Source: Oscillospiraceae bacterium (GTDB taxonomy: Bacteria; Bacillota; Clostridia; Oscillospirales; Oscillospiraceae). Taken from it: a DNA stretch of 7,390 bases. Below, in pieces: positions 7,153 through 7,390 of this stretch (positions are counted from its first letter, which is position 1; every line of letters starts with the position of its first letter). The stretch is from assembly GCA_017936205.1 (NCBI GenBank), contig JAGBGB010000349.1:1-7390 (forward strand), in the 5' to 3' direction. The position numbers were made by a program, and so were the translations under genes. The notes under the pieces were generated by a model. That model made no database searches and was not told the DNA's origin. It saw nothing but the letters and a program-made list of their open reading frames with translations.

Positions 7153-7240
7153 TCTTCTGTTTTTTGAGAAGAGCTATACCGCCGTCGGCTTATCCGCAGA
7201 TCTTTCCGCAGCATCGGCTGTATAGTGCTTTGCTCCCTGT
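7109..7240 (-). ncRNA. Candidate structured small RNA of about 130 nt, class unknown
   Basis: Between an extended -10 promoter and the strong terminator, the minus strand forms three stem-loops placed end to end. The first pairs 7225-7220 with 7179-7174 (CTATAC/GTATAG), continued after one mismatch by GCCG/CGGC, around a 30-base inner region with two CTGCGG copies. The second is TCTTCT/AGAAGA (7172-7167 with 7158-7153) with loop CAAAAAAC. The third is the 14-bp terminator hairpin. No reading frame with a ribosome binding site exists in it. It does not match the conserved cores of 6S RNA, SRP RNA, tmRNA or the common riboswitches as I remember them. It may be a free small RNA or a leader with attenuation. 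Alternatively it is only the tail of a transcript from beyond the window. Confidence 0.45.
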
Positions 7241-7246
7241 GTCTAT

Positions 7247-7255
7247 ACTATATCA
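7247..7255 (-). promoter_or_regulatory. Extended -10 promoter for the candidate small RNA
   Basis: The minus strand reads TGATATAGT: a 5 of 6 -10 hexamer with a TG in the extended -10 position, closely resembling the secA promoter TGATATAAT. No -35 hexamer is recognisable at 16-19 bases. Transcription would start near 7240. Confidence 0.45.
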
Positions 7256-7322
7256 TGGTGTTTGTCGGAATTTGTGAATAAAGGGTAAAGCTTCTATTTC
7301 AAAGTTGAAAATAATGAGAAAT

Positions 7323-7359
7323 AAAAAAATTGAAAAAAATCAAAAAATTTTGAAAAAAA
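7323..7359. other. Four phased A-tracts upstream of the plus-strand promoter (curved DNA / UP element)
   Basis: Runs of seven, seven, six and seven As (7323-7329, 7333-7339, 7342-7347, 7353-7359) have centres 8 to 12 bases apart, close to one helical turn each. Phased A-tracts bend DNA, and A-rich DNA directly upstream of a -35 can bind the RNA polymerase alpha subunit. The last tract ends 4 bases before TTGACA. No gene lies in this stretch. Confidence 0.6.
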
Positions 7360-7363
7360 GTGC

Positions 7364-7390
7364 TTGACAAAATGAGAATCCCGTGGTAAT
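7364..7390 (+). promoter_or_regulatory. Plus-strand promoter truncated by the window edge
   Basis: TTGACA at 7364-7369 is followed after exactly 17 bases by TAAT at 7387-7390, the first four bases of a probable -10 whose remainder lies outside the window. With the A-tracts upstream this looks like a strong promoter directed to the right, divergent from all genes seen here. The gene it serves is not visible. Confidence 0.6.

Noticed and set aside
7109..7240. Known riboswitch or housekeeping RNA (manganese yybP-ykoY, NiCo, c-di-GMP-I, 6S, SRP RNA)
   Set aside because: Isolated words such as GCAAAGC recall c-di-GMP-I, but the conserved cores and helix order of these classes are not present as far as can be judged by eye.
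7059..7277. Plus-strand frame of 72 codons
   Set aside because: It runs through the terminator stem and the other hairpins of the candidate RNA and has no ribosome binding site.
7314..7367. Tiny plus-strand frame of 17 codons, lysine-rich
   Set aside because: It has no ribosome binding site; its lysines are the A-tracts read as codons, and it runs into the TTGACA element.

Overview
The window looks like chromosomal DNA of a Gram-positive anaerobe of the Bacillota, class Clostridia, probably close to the Oscillospiraceae. This is inferred from the clostridial-type SecA with a C-terminal zinc motif, the lipobox-carrying solute-binding protein, strong AGGAGG ribosome binding sites, coding DNA of roughly 50% GC and very AT-rich intergenic DNA. 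Everything that can be called as a protein gene is on the minus strand, so transcription runs from high to low coordinates. No mobile element, CRISPR array, tRNA or rRNA is visible.

Positions 5261 down to 1 hold a compact four-gene unit: secA (motor ATPase of protein export), pgeF (laccase-domain peptidoglycan editing factor), a family 5 oligopeptide/nickel-type solute-binding lipoprotein without a permease, and the first 54 codons of mntP (manganese exporter), which runs off the left edge. Each junction is a 4-base stop/start overlap (ATGA, GTGA, ATGA), so translational coupling is likely. An extended -10 promoter lies in the 112-base gap upstream of secA.

Positions 6979 down to 5374 hold a cysteine-rich 113-aa protein of unknown function followed by a cation diffusion facilitator (CDF) transporter with two tandem cytoplasmic domains. 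Its transmembrane metal site reads Asn-Asp-Asp-Asp, as in manganese CDFs. A perfect 17-bp palindrome lies in the gap before the CDF gene. With mntP, the window therefore carries two unrelated families of probable manganese exporter.

Positions 6980 to 7390 have no protein gene but are dense in signals. In minus-strand order these are an extended -10 promoter; three stem-loops placed end to end, the last a strong terminator, together a candidate RNA of about 130 nt; an 11-bp palindrome identical to the centre of the Fur box; a near-consensus promoter (TTGACA, 17 bp, TACAAT) for the 113-aa gene; and a leader of about 80 nt with two inverted repeats. At the extreme right, on the plus strand, four A-tracts spaced about 10 bp apart precede a TTGACA element, and a -10 is cut by the window edge. 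They would drive an unseen gene going right. The least explained parts are the candidate small RNA and the cysteine-rich protein.
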